From contig NZ_MJAJ01000011.1 in assembly GCF_001746365.1 (NCBI RefSeq), forward strand, positions 62,001-126,000: 64,000 nucleotides of DNA, written 5' to 3'. Both the position numbers and the translations under genes were made by a program. Shown in pieces: positions 52,538 to 61,345 of this stretch. Source of the DNA: Streptomyces sp. LUP30. GTDB lineage: Bacteria > Actinomycetota > Actinomycetes > Streptomycetales > Streptomycetaceae. Within the stretch, counting starts at the first letter, position 1, and each line of letters opens with the position of its first letter. The notes beneath the pieces were generated by a model. The model was not told the origin of the DNA. It was given only the letters and a program-made list of their open reading frames with translations, and did not search any database.

Positions 52538-52975
52538 TCACTTCTTGGACTTGGCGGCCTTGGGCGTCACCAGCCGGCTGCCGCTCCAGTCCTTGCCCAC
52601 GCTGACGCTCTTGCTGGCCGACAGACCCGCAGTCGTCGCGGCTTCGGAGATGTCGCTCGGCTCCACGTATCCCGTACGGCCGGTCTTCGGCGTCAGGAGG
52701 AGGATCGACCCGCCTTCTTCGATGTACGTGGTGGCGTCCACCAGCGCATCCGTCAGGTCTCCGTCATCGTCGCGGAACCAGAGCACTACGGCGTCGGCGA
52801 CGTCGTCGTAGTCCTCGTCCACCAGATCGCTGCCGATGACTTCCTCGATGGACTCGCGGAGCTCCTGGTCGACGTCGTCGTCGTAGCCGATCTCCTGGAC
52901 CACCTGCTCGGGCTGGAAACCCAGCCTGACGGCAGGGCTGGTCCGCTCCTCCGCGTGGTCCGCGGTCGCGCTCAC
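52538..52975 (-). CDS. DUF3052 family protein
   Basis: A 145-residue acidic cytosolic protein. GTG 52975 has AGGAGG seven bases upstream. Conserved features are LGFQPEQVVQEIGYDDDVD, VVLWFRDDDGDLTDALVDA, GGSILLLTPKTGRTGYVEPSDI and a Lys-rich C-terminal tail KAAKSKK. It is widespread and highly conserved in actinobacteria, usually beside aceE, as here, but the function is unknown. The DD-rich face suggests metal or protein binding. It is divergent from aceE across a 394-bp region. Confidence 0.9.
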   Translation of the reverse strand: MSATADHAEERTSPAVRLGFQPEQVVQEIGYDDDVDQELRESIEEVIGSDLVDEDYDDVADAVVLWFRDDDGDLTDALVDATTYIEEGGSILLLTPKTGRTGYVEPSDISEAATTAGLSASKSVSVGKDWSGSRLVTPKAAKSKK

Positions 52976-53228
52976 GGGTTGCCTCCTGATCATGATTTGG
53001 GAATATCTCAGCCACGCGCGTGCGCGAGGCATTGGCCGTAGTCCACACGGGCGGGACGGATCGCGCAAGTACCCGGCGGTTCGGACCGCCGAAACGGTGA
53101 CGATCCTGGCCGTGTCGACGCAACTCCAGGCACTCGATGCGGACGAATGGTGACGCACACCACACCTATCTGCCCTGTTTGCGTATTTGAGAACCATCCA
53201 AGGGTACGAGATTCGAACGGGTGCCGGT

Positions 53229-53266
53229 TACCTAGGGGTAGAGATGACGTTTGCGGCCCCTAGGTA
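53229..53266. promoter_or_regulatory. Long inverted repeat upstream of aceE
   Basis: TACCTAGGGG (53229-53238) and CCCCTAGGTA (53257-53266) are perfect complements around an 18-bp spacer, each containing the palindrome CCTAGG. Two helical turns separate the half-site centres (28 bp), as for a dimeric or tetrameric regulator. It lies about 100 bp before aceE. Confidence 0.65.
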
Positions 53267-53270
53267 CACG

Positions 53271-53354
53271 ATGGGGGCGGTGCAGCTACTGGAGAAGCAG
53301 CTTCATACCGGTGAGATTCCCAGCAAGACAAAACAGCCCCACACAGCCCTCTGA
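53271..53354 (+). CDS. Possible 27-residue leader peptide upstream of aceE
   Basis: ATG 53271 opens a 27-codon frame (MGAVQLLEKQLHTGEIPSK...) ending 15 bp before the aceE start. It begins just after the palindrome. Third-position GC is only moderate, so it may be chance. An alternative in-frame GTG is at 53280 with a GGGGGCG upstream. The peptide has no runs of one amino acid, so classic attenuation is unlikely. Confidence 0.25.
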   Translation: MGAVQLLEKQLHTGEIPSKTKQPHTAL

Positions 53355-53369
53355 CAGGTAAGGAACAGC

Positions 53370-56117
53370 GTGGCTTCCGGATCCGATCGCAACCCGATCA
53401 TCATTGGCGGCCTTCCTAGTCAGGTTCCTGACTTCGATCCCGAGGAAACCCAGGAGTGGCTCGACTCCCTCGACGCCGCGATCGACGAGCGCGGCCGGGA
53501 GCGGGCCCGCTATCTCATGCTGCGCCTGATCGAGCGGGCCCGCGAGAAGCGCGTGGCCGTGCCCGAGATGCGCAGCACGGACTACGTCAACACCATCCCC
53601 ACCAGGGCCGAGCCGTTCTTCCCGGGCAACGAGGAGATCGAGCGCAAGATCCTCAACGCGACCCGCTGGAACGCGGCCGTGATGGTGTCCAGGGCCCAGC
53701 GCCCCGGCATCGGCGTGGGCGGTCACATCGCCACCTTCGCCTCCTCCGCGTCCCTCTACGACGTCGGCTTCAACCACTTCTTCCGCGGCAAGGACGAGGG
53801 CGACGGCGGCGACCAGGTCTTCTTCCAGGGCCATGCCTCGCCGGGCATCTACGCGCGCGCGTTCCTGCTCGACCGGCTCAGCGAGGACAATCTCGACGCG
53901 TTCCGCCAGGAGAAGTCGAAGGCGCCGCACGGGCTGTCCTCGTACCCCCATCCGCGGCTGATGCCGGACTTCTGGGAGTTCCCGACGGTGTCGATGGGCC
54001 TCGGCCCGATCGGCGCCATCTACCAGGCGCGGATGAACCGCTACATGCACGCGCGCGGGATCGCCGACACGTCGAAGTCGCATGTGTGGGCGTTCCTCGG
54101 CGACGGCGAGATGGACGAGCCGGAGTCGCTCGGCCAGCTGACCATCGCCGCCCGCGAGGGCCTGGACAACCTGACCTTCGTCGTCAACTGCAACCTGCAG
54201 CGGCTCGACGGCCCGGTGCGCGGCAACGGCAAGGTGATCCAGGAACTGGAGTCGGTCTTCCGCGGCGCCGGCTGGAACGTGATCAAGCTGATCTGGGACC
54301 GGTCGTGGGACCCGCTGCTCGCGCAGGACCGCGACGGCATCCTCGTCAACCGGATGAACACCACGCCGGACGGCCAGTTCCAGACCTACGCCACCGAGTC
54401 CGGCTCCTACATCCGTGACCACTTCTTCGGCGACGACCAGCGGCTGCGCGCGATGGTCGAGGGCATGACCGACGACCAGATCCTGCACCTGGGCCGCGGC
54501 GGTCACGACCACAAGAAGATCTACGCGGCGTTCAAGGCGGCCGTGGAGCACACCGGCCAGCCGACGGTCATCCTCGCCAAGACGGTCAAGGGCTGGACGC
54601 TGGGCCCGAACTTCGAGGGCCGCAACGCCACGCACCAGATGAAGAAGCTGACGGTCGCCGACCTCAAGGGCTTCCGCGACCGGCTGCACCTGCCGATCTC
54701 CGACAAGGAGCTGGACGGCGGCCTCCCGCCGTACTTCCACCCGGGCCGGAACTCGGAAGAGATCCAGTACATGCACGACCGCCGCAAGGGCCTCGGCGGC
54801 TATGTGCCGACCCGTGTCGTGCGCTCGAAGCCGCTCGCACTGCCGGACGACAAGACGTACGCGACCGTGAAGAAGGGTTCGGGTCAGCAGTCGATCGCCA
54901 CCACCATGGCGTTTGTGCGGTTGCTCAAGGACCTCATGCGGGACAAGGAACTCGGCAAGCGGTTCGTACTGATCGCGCCGGACGAGTACCGCACCTTCGG
55001 CATGGACTCCTTCTTCCCGAGTGCGAAGATCTACAACCCGCTCGGCCAGCAGTACGAGTCGGTCGACCGTGAGCTGCTGCTCGCGTACAAGGAGTCCCCG
55101 ACCGGGCAGATGCTGCACGACGGCATCTCGGAGGCCGGCTGCACGGCGTCCCTGATCGCCGCGGGCTCGGCGTACGCCACGCACGGCGAACCGCTGATCC
55201 CGGTCTACGTCTTCTACTCGATGTTCGGTTTCCAGCGCACGGGTGACCAGTTCTGGCAGATGGCGGACCAGCTGGCACGCGGATTCGTCCTCGGCGCGAC
55301 CGCCGGCCGTACGACGCTGACCGGTGAGGGCCTGCAGCACGCGGACGGCCACTCGCAGCTGCTCGCCTCGACGAACCCGGGCTGCGTCGCCTACGACCCC
55401 GCCTACGGCTTCGAGATCGCGCACATCGTGCAGGACGGGCTCCGGAGGATGTACGGCAGCTCCCCCGAGCACCCGCACGGCGAGGACGTCTTCTACTACC
55501 TCACGGTCTACAACGAGCCCATCCAGCACCCGGCCGAGCCGGAGAACGTGGACGCCGAGGGCATCGTCAAGGGCATCCACCGCTTCAGCGAGGGCACGGC
55601 GGGCTCGATTCCGGCGCAGATCATCGCCTCGGGCGTGGCCGTCCCCTGGGCGGTCGAGGCGCAGAAGATCCTCGCCGAGGAGTGGAACGTCCGGGCCGAC
55701 GTCTGGTCGGCCACCTCCTGGAACGAGCTGCGGCGCGAGGCCGTCGACGTCGAGCGGCACAACCTGCTGCACCCGGAGGAGGAGCAGCGGGTGCCGTACG
55801 TGACGCGCAAGCTGGCCGGGGCCGAGGGGCCGTTCGTGGCCGTCTCGGACTGGATGCGGTCGGTGCCGGACCAGATCGCCCGCTGGGTGCCGGGCACGTA
55901 CCAGTCGCTGGGGGCAGACGGCTTCGGCTTCGCCGACACCCGCGGCGCGGCTCGGCGGTTCTTCCACATCGACGCCCAGTCGGTGGTCGTCGGCGTGCTC
56001 ACCGAGCTGGCCAAGGAGGGCAAGATCGACCGGTCGCTGCTGAAGCAGGCCATCGACCGGTACCAGCTGCTGGACGCGTCGGCGGCGGACCCGGGGGCGG
56101 CCGGGGGCGACGCGTAG
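53370..56117 (+). CDS. aceE: Pyruvate dehydrogenase E1 component, homodimeric type
   Basis: 915 residues; decarboxylates pyruvate on thiamine diphosphate and passes acetyl to the E2 lipoyl domain, joining glycolysis to the TCA cycle. It is the single-chain AceE type. Visible are [26 protein letters not shown], the ThDP/Mg motif [10 protein letters not shown]...NLTFVVNCN (GDG-x(24-27)-NN-like), [19 protein letters not shown] in the C-terminal half, the loop [15 protein letters not shown], and [16 protein letters not shown]. The GTG start at 53370 has AAGGA six bases upstream. The length is standard. It has its own terminator and a palindromic element upstream. DUF3052 is divergent, the usual neighbour. 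Confidence 0.97.
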   Translation: MASGSDRNPIIIGGLPSQVPDFDPEETQEWLDSLDAAIDERGRERARYLMLRLIERAREKRVAVPEMRSTDYVNTIPTRAEPFFPGNEEIERKILNATRWNAAVMVSRAQRPGIGVGGHIATFASSASLYDVGFNHFFRGKDEGDGGDQVFFQGHASPGIYARAFLLDRLSEDNLDAFRQEKSKAPHGLSSYPHPRLMPDFWEFPTVSMGLGPIGAIYQARMNRYMHARGIADTSKSHVWAFLGDGEMDEPESLGQLTIAAREGLDNLTFVVNCNLQRLDGPVRGNGKVIQELESVFRGAGWNVIKLIWDRSWDPLLAQDRDGILVNRMNTTPDGQFQTYATESGSYIRDHFFGDDQRLRAMVEGMTDDQILHLGRGGHDHKKIYAAFKAAVEHTGQPTVILAKTVKGWTLGPNFEGRNATHQMKKLTVADLKGFRDRLHLPISDKELDGGLPPYFHPGRNSEEIQYMHDRRKGLGGYVPTRVVRSKPLALPDDKTYATVKKGSGQQSIATTMAFVRLLKDLMRDKELGKRFVLIAPDEYRTFGMDSFFPSAKIYNPLGQQYESVDRELLLAYKESPTGQMLHDGISEAGCTASLIAAGSAYATHGEPLIPVYVFYSMFGFQRTGDQFWQMADQLARGFVLGATAGRTTLTGEGLQHADGHSQLLASTNPGCVAYDPAYGFEIAHIVQDGLRRMYGSSPEHPHGEDVFYYLTVYNEPIQHPAEPENVDAEGIVKGIHRFSEGTAGSIPAQIIASGVAVPWAVEAQKILAEEWNVRADVWSATSWNELRREAVDVERHNLLHPEEEQRVPYVTRKLAGAEGPFVAVSDWMRSVPDQIARWVPGTYQSLGADGFGFADTRGAARRFFHIDAQSVVVGVLTELAKEGKIDRSLLKQAIDRYQLLDASAADPGAAGGDA

Positions 56118-56134
56118 AGGTCACCCGCGGGCGA

Positions 56135-56164
56135 GGGGCGGTGGAGCTTCGGCTCCCCCGCCCC
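56135..56164 (+). terminator. Intrinsic terminator of aceE
   Basis: 13-bp stem GGGGCGGTGGAGC / GCTCCCCCGCCCC (one mismatch) with a UUCG tetraloop, followed by a T-rich tail (TTACTCGTTCTTT). Confidence 0.85.
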
Positions 56165-56188
56165 TTACTCGTTCTTTACTATGCGGAC

Positions 56189-56965
56189 ATGCAACGACGA
56201 ACGGCGCAGGACCGGCAGGACCGGTGGGAGCAGTGGACCCAGCGGCCGTTGCTGGCCCTCACCGTGGTGTTCGCCCTCGCCTACGCGGTGCCGATCGTGG
56301 ACACCTCCGCCGGCAGGCCGCTGACGGTGGCCTGCACCTCGGTGGAGTGGGCGGTGTGGGGGACGTTCGCCGCGGACTACGTGGTCCGGCTGGCGCTGAC
56401 GCCCGAGCGGCGCCTGTTCGTGCGGACGCACTGGCTGGACCTGTGCGCGGTGGTGCTGCCCCTGCTGCAACCGCTGCGGCTGTTGCGGCTCGTCTCGACG
56501 CTGCTGCTGGTGGGGCGGCGGGCGCGGATGGCCTCGCAGATCCGGATGACCACCTACGTCGTCGGGGCGGTCGTCGGGCTGCTGATGTTCGGTTCGCTCG
56601 CCGTGCTGTCGGTCGAGCGGGACTCGCCGGAGGGGAACATCCGGACACTGGGTGACGCCCTGTGGTGGTCGTTCACGACGATGACGACCGTGGGATACGG
56701 GGACCACTCTCCGACCACCGGGCTGGGACGGATCATCGCCGTCGGGCTGATGCTCTCCGGGATCGCGCTGCTCGGTGTGGTGACCGCGAACATCGCGGCG
56801 TGGTTCATCGAGCGGTTCGACAAGGACGACGTCGAGGAACGCGCCCAGACGGAGGCGATCCTGGCGCTGACGGAGGAGGTGCGGGCGCTGCGGCGAGAGG
56901 TCGCGGCGCTGCAGGACGGCGCCCGTGGGACCTCGTCGCTGACCTCCCGCCGACCGTCCGGGTAG
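56189..56965 (+). CDS. Voltage-gated-like potassium channel
   Basis: 258 residues. About six hydrophobic segments (S1-S6) with an Arg-rich S4-like segment: PLRLLRLVSTLLLVGRRARMA. The pore loop carries the K+ selectivity filter TMTTVGYGDHSP with the preceding LWWSFTTM pore helix, and S6 is GVVTANIAAWFIERF. The C-terminal 40 residues are a coiled coil (ILALTEEVRALRREVAALQDG) for tetramerisation. It resembles KvLm-type small bacterial channels. No Shine-Dalgarno is seen. TACTAT (56177-56182) lies six bases before the ATG and may be a -10 box giving a leaderless message. Confidence 0.9.
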   Translation: MQRRTAQDRQDRWEQWTQRPLLALTVVFALAYAVPIVDTSAGRPLTVACTSVEWAVWGTFAADYVVRLALTPERRLFVRTHWLDLCAVVLPLLQPLRLLRLVSTLLLVGRRARMASQIRMTTYVVGAVVGLLMFGSLAVLSVERDSPEGNIRTLGDALWWSFTTMTTVGYGDHSPTTGLGRIIAVGLMLSGIALLGVVTANIAAWFIERFDKDDVEERAQTEAILALTEEVRALRREVAALQDGARGTSSLTSRRPSG

Positions 56966-57041
56966 CGGGGCGGCCGGGAGGCGCGGGGAGTCGGGGCCTC
57001 GGAACGGCCCGCGGCCCGTCAGCCGGCCGTCGGAGCGGTCC

Positions 57042-57096
57042 GCTGCCGGCCAGTGCGTTCGCTGCCGGTCAGAGCGTTTCGCTGCCGGTCAGAGCA
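57042..57096. repeat. 20-bp tandem repeat across the stop of the 57089 gene
   Basis: Units GCTGCCGGCCAGTGCGTTC (57042-57060), GCTGCCGGTCAGAGCGTTTC (57061-57080), and GCTGCCGGTCAGAGCA (57081-57096, partial). A more degraded unit may lie at 57021-57041. The last unit contains the minus-strand gene's TGA (57089-57091). Confidence 0.75.
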
Positions 57097-57394
57097 GCCC
57101 GTTGCCCGTTCCCGTGGCGCCCGCCAGCCAGATGATCGCGAGCAGCGTGTCGATCGCGCCGAGGACGACGGCGACCAGGGCCGGCACCGGACGGGAGCCC
57201 GCCCAGCTACGGCCCATGGCCAGCCAGCCGCAGACGATCGCCGCGGGGCCGAGGATGATCCCCAGCGCGAAGAATCCGGCGACCGCGCAGACGAGGCCGA
57301 TGATTCCGAGCGTCGCGCGATCCGGCCCGGCCTGTGACCCCGTGCGGCCACTCGAACGGGGGTACCTGCGGGCGCCGTTTCCGAAACCGGCCAT
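57089..57394 (-). CDS. DUF4190-like small membrane protein
   Basis: 101 residues from ATG 57394 (AGGGAG six bases upstream). A polar N-terminus (about 28 residues) precedes two hydrophobic segments, ATLGIIGLVCAVAGFFALGIILGPAAIV and PALVAVVLGAIDTLLAIIWLAG, with the conserved GPAAIVCGWLAMGRSW loop typical of DUF4190. Function is unknown. Its last codons and stop belong to a tandem repeat that continues downstream. Probably monocistronic, convergent with the K+ channel gene. Confidence 0.82.
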   Translation of the reverse strand: MAGFGNGARRYPRSSGRTGSQAGPDRATLGIIGLVCAVAGFFALGIILGPAAIVCGWLAMGRSWAGSRPVPALVAVVLGAIDTLLAIIWLAGATGTGNGLL

Positions 57395-57646
57395 CGTCAA
57401 CTCCCTGGATTCCGGGGCTGTTCGATGGTCGGGTACCCGCGACACGCGGACTATTCCCCGCAGTTGCCGGGCAGTCGGCGCGCTGTCCCCCTCCGGCAGC
57501 GCGCCGCAGCCCTGGCCGCCCTGCCATCCGGAGGGCTTGACTAACTGTGACCTGCGGCGCGTACCGGATGCGAGGAACCTTTAGCGTTGTCACCCTGATA
57601 GGGGACATTCCTTGAAGTTCCGTCAGGTCGGACCGGCGGGAGCGCC

Positions 57647-59266
57647 TCAGATGTGGCCCGTCCCGGCGCCGGCGTCCGCGTTCTCCCCGCGCTTGGTGAA
57701 CAGCGCGACGACGACGGCGACGACCGCGACCCCGGACGCCACCAGGGACGCCAGGCTCATGCCGGAGATGAACGTGTCGTGGGCGACGTCGGCGATCTTC
57801 GCGGCGATCGCCTCGGGAGTGCCCTTGGCCACCGGGGCCGCGCCGACCTGAACCGCCTCCGAGGCCTGGTCCAGCTGCGCGGGGGTGAGCGCGGGCAGCC
57901 CCGCGTCCTTCCAGTTGGCCGGCAGGTCGCTGTCGACCTTGGATGCCATCACGGCGCCCAGCACGGCGGTGCCGAGGCTGCCGCCGATCTGCATGGCCGC
58001 CTGCTGGAGGCCGCCCGCCACGCCCGACAGCTCCATGGGCGCGTTGCCGACGATGACCTCGGTCGCGCCGACCATGACCGGTGCGAGGCCGAGGCCCAGC
58101 AGGGCGAACCAGACCGACATGACACCGCTGCCGGTGTCCGTCTCGAGCGTGGACATGCCGTACATGGCGATCGCGGTGGCCGCCATGCCGCCGGCCAGCG
58201 GGATGCGGGGGCCGAGCTTGGTGATCAGCGCGCCCGCGAGCGGGGAGCCGACGATCATCATGCCGGTGAGCGGGAGGAGGTGCAGGCCCGCGTCGATGGG
58301 GCTCATGCCGTGCACGTTCTGGAGGTAGAACGTCACGAAGAACAGGCCGCCGAGGAAGGCGACGGCCATCAGCACCATGAGGACCACGCCCGCCGACAGC
58401 GGGACCGAGCGGAACAGCGCCAGCGGGATCAGCGGTTCCCGGACCTTCGTCTCCCAGTAGGCGAAGGCGGCGAAGAGCACCGCGGAGCCGAGCAGGAACG
58501 CCCAGGTCGCCCCGTCGCCCCAGCCCCAGGCCGGCGCCTTGATGAGGGCCCAGACCAGGCAGAACATCGCGCTCGAGAGCAAAGCGATGCCGAGGAGGTC
58601 GAAGGAGCGCGGGGCGTTCTCGGCGCGGTGGTCGAGCAGGATCAGCACGCCCAGGACCAGGGCGAGGGCCCCGACCGGCACGTTGATGAAGAACACGGAC
58701 TGCCAGTTGACGTGCTCGACGAGGACGCCGCCGAGGATCGGGCCGCCCGCGGTGGACGCGCCGATGACCATGCCCCACAGGCCGATGGCCATGTTGAGCT
58801 TCTCCGCCGGGAACGTCGCGCGCAGCAGACCGAGCGCGGCGGGCATCAGCAGGGCGCCGAACAGGCCCTGGAAGACACGGAAGACGACGACCAGCGCGAT
58901 GCTGTCGGACAGGCCGATCGCGCCGGAGGCGGCGGCGAAGCCGACGACGCCTATGAGGAACGTCTGACGGTGGCCGAAGCGGTCACCGAGCTTGCCCGCG
59001 GTGATCAGGGTGACCGCGAGGGCCAGGAAGTAGGCGTTGGTGATCCACTGGACCTGGGCGAAGGTGGCGCCCAGGTCCTTGGCGATGGCCGGGTTGGCGA
59101 TGGCGACGATGGTGCCGTCGAGGGCCACCATCATGACGCCGACGGCGACGGTGAGCAGGGTGAACCACGGGTGGCCGCGCAGCCCCTTGGCGGACGGTCC
59201 CTCCGACGGGTCTGCCGGCGTCCTGCCCCCCGGTCCCGTCGAGTCGATGGCGGTCTGACTAGTCAT
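57647..59266 (-). CDS. DHA2-type MFS efflux transporter
   Basis: A 539-residue, 14-helix EmrB/QacA-family drug:proton antiporter. Visible are VGVMMVALDGTIVAIANPAI (motif D1, helix 1), LITAGKLGDRFGHRQTF (motif A), FRVFQGLFGALLMPAALG (motif B), and GPILGGVLVEHVNWQSVFFINVPVG (motif C region). The start is ATG 59266 and no Shine-Dalgarno precedes it; the mRNA is probably leaderless. The gene diverges from a TetR regulator with 66 bp between them, the classic repressor-pump pair. Substrate unknown. Confidence 0.93.
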   Translation of the reverse strand: MTSQTAIDSTGPGGRTPADPSEGPSAKGLRGHPWFTLLTVAVGVMMVALDGTIVAIANPAIAKDLGATFAQVQWITNAYFLALAVTLITAGKLGDRFGHRQTFLIGVVGFAAASGAIGLSDSIALVVVFRVFQGLFGALLMPAALGLLRATFPAEKLNMAIGLWGMVIGASTAGGPILGGVLVEHVNWQSVFFINVPVGALALVLGVLILLDHRAENAPRSFDLLGIALLSSAMFCLVWALIKAPAWGWGDGATWAFLLGSAVLFAAFAYWETKVREPLIPLALFRSVPLSAGVVLMVLMAVAFLGGLFFVTFYLQNVHGMSPIDAGLHLLPLTGMMIVGSPLAGALITKLGPRIPLAGGMAATAIAMYGMSTLETDTGSGVMSVWFALLGLGLAPVMVGATEVIVGNAPMELSGVAGGLQQAAMQIGGSLGTAVLGAVMASKVDSDLPANWKDAGLPALTPAQLDQASEAVQVGAAPVAKGTPEAIAAKIADVAHDTFISGMSLASLVASGVAVVAVVVALFTKRGENADAGAGTGHI

Positions 59267-59332
59267 GCGTTCGAGGCTAGTGACAGCCACTGACAATTGA
59301 CAAACGAGTTCACAAGTCGGTAACTGACACTT
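59267..59332. promoter_or_regulatory. Overlapping divergent promoters and TetR operator candidate
   Basis: Rightward: TTGACA (59297-59302), 18-bp spacer, TAACTG (59321-59326), then six bases to the TetR ATG. Leftward: TTGTCA (59303-59298), 18-bp spacer, TAGCCT (59279-59274), then seven bases to the MFS ATG. The two -35 boxes share TGACA, so polymerases would compete. TGACA recurs at 59281, 59291, 59298 and 59325, giving candidate operator half-sites. Confidence 0.75.
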
Positions 59333-59977
59333 ATGCACACACTGCGCGAACGCAAGAAACAGCGCACCCGGGACGCGCTGCTGCGGGCCGCCGTGGAGCT
59401 GTTCACGTCCCGGGGATACGACGGGACCACCGTCGACGAGATCACCGAGGCCGTCGGCGTCTCCCAGCGCACCTTCTTCCGCTACTTCACCGGCAAGGAC
59501 GAGGTCGCGCTCGGCCTGGTGGAGATGACGGTGACCAGGTTCGTCGAGGAGGTCCGCGCCCGCCCGGCGCACGAGACGCCGCTGCAGGCGCTGCGCCGGG
59601 CCGTCGTCGACGGCTGGTACTCGATCAACGAGGTCGTCGAGTCCGTCGTCCCGGTGGAGCTGTATCTGCGCATGTACCGGGTGATCGAGGAGACGCCGGT
59701 GCTGCTCGCCGCGCATCTCAGGCGCTCGGCGGAGGTCGAGGAGGACGTGGCGCGGGTGATCGCCGAGCGCGAGGGGCTCGACGCGGACGCCGATCCGCGG
59801 CCGCGTCTGGCGGTGGCGGTGTTCGGCGGGGCGATGCGGGCGGCGGAGCGCCGGTGGTCCACGGGCGAGGACCTCGACCCGGAGGAGATCCGGCTGCTGA
59901 CGGCCCGGTATCTCGACGGCCTGGGGCCCGCTCTGCTGGGCGACTGGCGCGAGCCTGGAGCGGACCACGGGGCCTGA
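59333..59977 (+). CDS. TetR family transcriptional regulator
   Basis: 214 residues. The N-terminal helix-turn-helix is RERKKQRTRDALLRAAVELFTSRGYDGTTVDEITEAVGVSQRTFFRYFTGKDEVAL, the standard TetR DNA-binding block. The C-terminal 150 residues are the ligand/dimer domain (MftR-type C-terminus: VPVELYLRMYRVIEETPVL, RRSAEVEEDVARVIAERE). It is divergent from and presumably represses the MFS transporter and itself. Its own -10 lies six bases before the ATG, so the mRNA is leaderless. Inducer unknown. Confidence 0.92.
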   Translation: MHTLRERKKQRTRDALLRAAVELFTSRGYDGTTVDEITEAVGVSQRTFFRYFTGKDEVALGLVEMTVTRFVEEVRARPAHETPLQALRRAVVDGWYSINEVVESVVPVELYLRMYRVIEETPVLLAAHLRRSAEVEEDVARVIAEREGLDADADPRPRLAVAVFGGAMRAAERRWSTGEDLDPEEIRLLTARYLDGLGPALLGDWREPGADHGA

Positions 59978-60086
59978 GACCCATACAGGCCTGAAGGGGA
60001 TCATGACCACTCGCACGCCGGTTGAAACGTGATCCCCATCACTTGGGTCACCCGAGACCCTCTCGTTCTCCTAGTGTGTCCTTACA

Positions 60087-61304
60087 GTGACTTCCTTCGA
60101 CACCTCCCCTCAGCTCAACGTCTGGCGCGCCCTGGCGGCCCTGGCCGTGGTGTTCGTGATGCTGACGACCACCGGCTGGACCGCCCTGCACCAGCACCGG
60201 GGCGCCACCGCCCTGCAGCACTCGCGCGCGGCGTGGGAGCACGGCCGGGTCGACGGCCGGCGGCTGCCGGACCTCGACTCCGCCCCCGCCCGGCTCGCCC
60301 GTTTCTTCGCCGGGCTGACCGCGCCGCAGCGCACCGCGCTCGCGCACGACTACGCGCTCGCGGTGGGCAACATGAACGGCGCCCCCGCCGAGCTGCGCTA
60401 CCGCGCCAACCGCGTCGCCCTGCGCCAGCAGATCCGCGTGGAGCGCAGACGCCTGCACGACAGCCGGCTCACCCCGGCAGGGCAGCTGCTCGCCGACCGG
60501 CGGATGCACCGCTACGAGGCGATGAACACCGCGGGCCGGCAGATCCTCGCCTTCGACCCGGAGGGCTCCGGCCGGGCCGCAGAGGTGTTCGGCCGGCTCG
60601 ATGACGCCGAGCGGATCTCCGTGGTCGTCCCCGGCGTCGACACCGACCTGCTCACCTTCCAGCGCACCAACCGCAAGTACTCGGCGCCCGTAGGCATGGC
60701 CCAGGCCCTCTACACGGCCGAACACGCGGCGAGCCCCTCGACGCGCACGGCCGTGATCGCCTGGGCCGACTACACCTCGCCCGACGGCCTGGGCATCGAC
60801 TCGGCCACCGCGATGCGCGCACGCAACGGCGCCGTCCGGCTGAACGCCCTGCTCGGCGCCCTGCCGGGCCGCGCGCCGGTGTCGCTGTTCTGCCACAGCT
60901 ACGGCTCCGTGGTGTGCGGGGTCGCCGCGCGCTCCATGCCGGACCGGGTGACCGACATCGCGGTGGCCGGCAGCCCCGGGATGCGCGTGGACAAGGCGGC
61001 CCAGCTGGGCACCGACGCCCGGGTGTGGGCGATGCGGGACGCCGACGACTGGATCCAGGACGTGCCGCACCTGGAGGTCGGCGGCCTCGGGCACGGCGAG
61101 GACCCGATGGCGCGGGAGTTCGGCGCCCGCGTGCTCTCGGCACGGGAGGCCCAGGGCCACGGAGGCTACTTCGAACCGGGCACGGACAGCCTGCGCAACT
61201 TCGCCGAGATCGGCACCGGCGCATTCCGCTCGGTGGAGTGCGCCCACGACGATGACGCCTGCACGGCGGGTTTGTTCGACACGACAGAGGCTGGACGCGC
61301 GTAG
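60087..61304 (+). CDS. DUF1023-family alpha/beta hydrolase
   Basis: 405 residues. An N-terminal helix (VWRALAALAVVFVMLTTTGWTAL, about 12-34) anchors it to the membrane or acts as a signal. It is followed by a helical region and an alpha/beta hydrolase core of DUF1023: RISVVVPGVDTDLLTFQRTN, TAVIAWADYTSPDGLG, the nucleophile elbow VSLFCHSYGSVVCG (Ser), AGSPGM and a late VECAHDD region. The GTG start at 60087 lacks a clear RBS. Family members are secreted or membrane-bound esterase-like enzymes of actinobacteria. It lies 109 bp after the TetR gene and is probably independently transcribed. Confidence 0.87.
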   Translation: MTSFDTSPQLNVWRALAALAVVFVMLTTTGWTALHQHRGATALQHSRAAWEHGRVDGRRLPDLDSAPARLARFFAGLTAPQRTALAHDYALAVGNMNGAPAELRYRANRVALRQQIRVERRRLHDSRLTPAGQLLADRRMHRYEAMNTAGRQILAFDPEGSGRAAEVFGRLDDAERISVVVPGVDTDLLTFQRTNRKYSAPVGMAQALYTAEHAASPSTRTAVIAWADYTSPDGLGIDSATAMRARNGAVRLNALLGALPGRAPVSLFCHSYGSVVCGVAARSMPDRVTDIAVAGSPGMRVDKAAQLGTDARVWAMRDADDWIQDVPHLEVGGLGHGEDPMAREFGARVLSAREAQGHGGYFEPGTDSLRNFAEIGTGAFRSVECAHDDDACTAGLFDTTEAGRA

Positions 61305-61345
61305 AGACGCAGTAATTGCGGGGTCGCGCGGGGAGGGGACGAAGA

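Larger units (their letters stand above)
52976..53369. promoter_or_regulatory. Divergent control region of DUF3052 and aceE
   Basis: This 394-bp stretch has no full-length gene. It contains the 53229-53266 inverted repeat, a 27-codon small reading frame (53271-53354) and AT-rich patches near 52990-53010 and 53170-53200 where promoters probably lie. No unambiguous -35/-10 pair is seen. Confidence 0.5.

Noticed and set aside
53286..55967. Minus-strand 893-codon frame
   Set aside because: Shadow of aceE, which is unmistakable on the plus strand.
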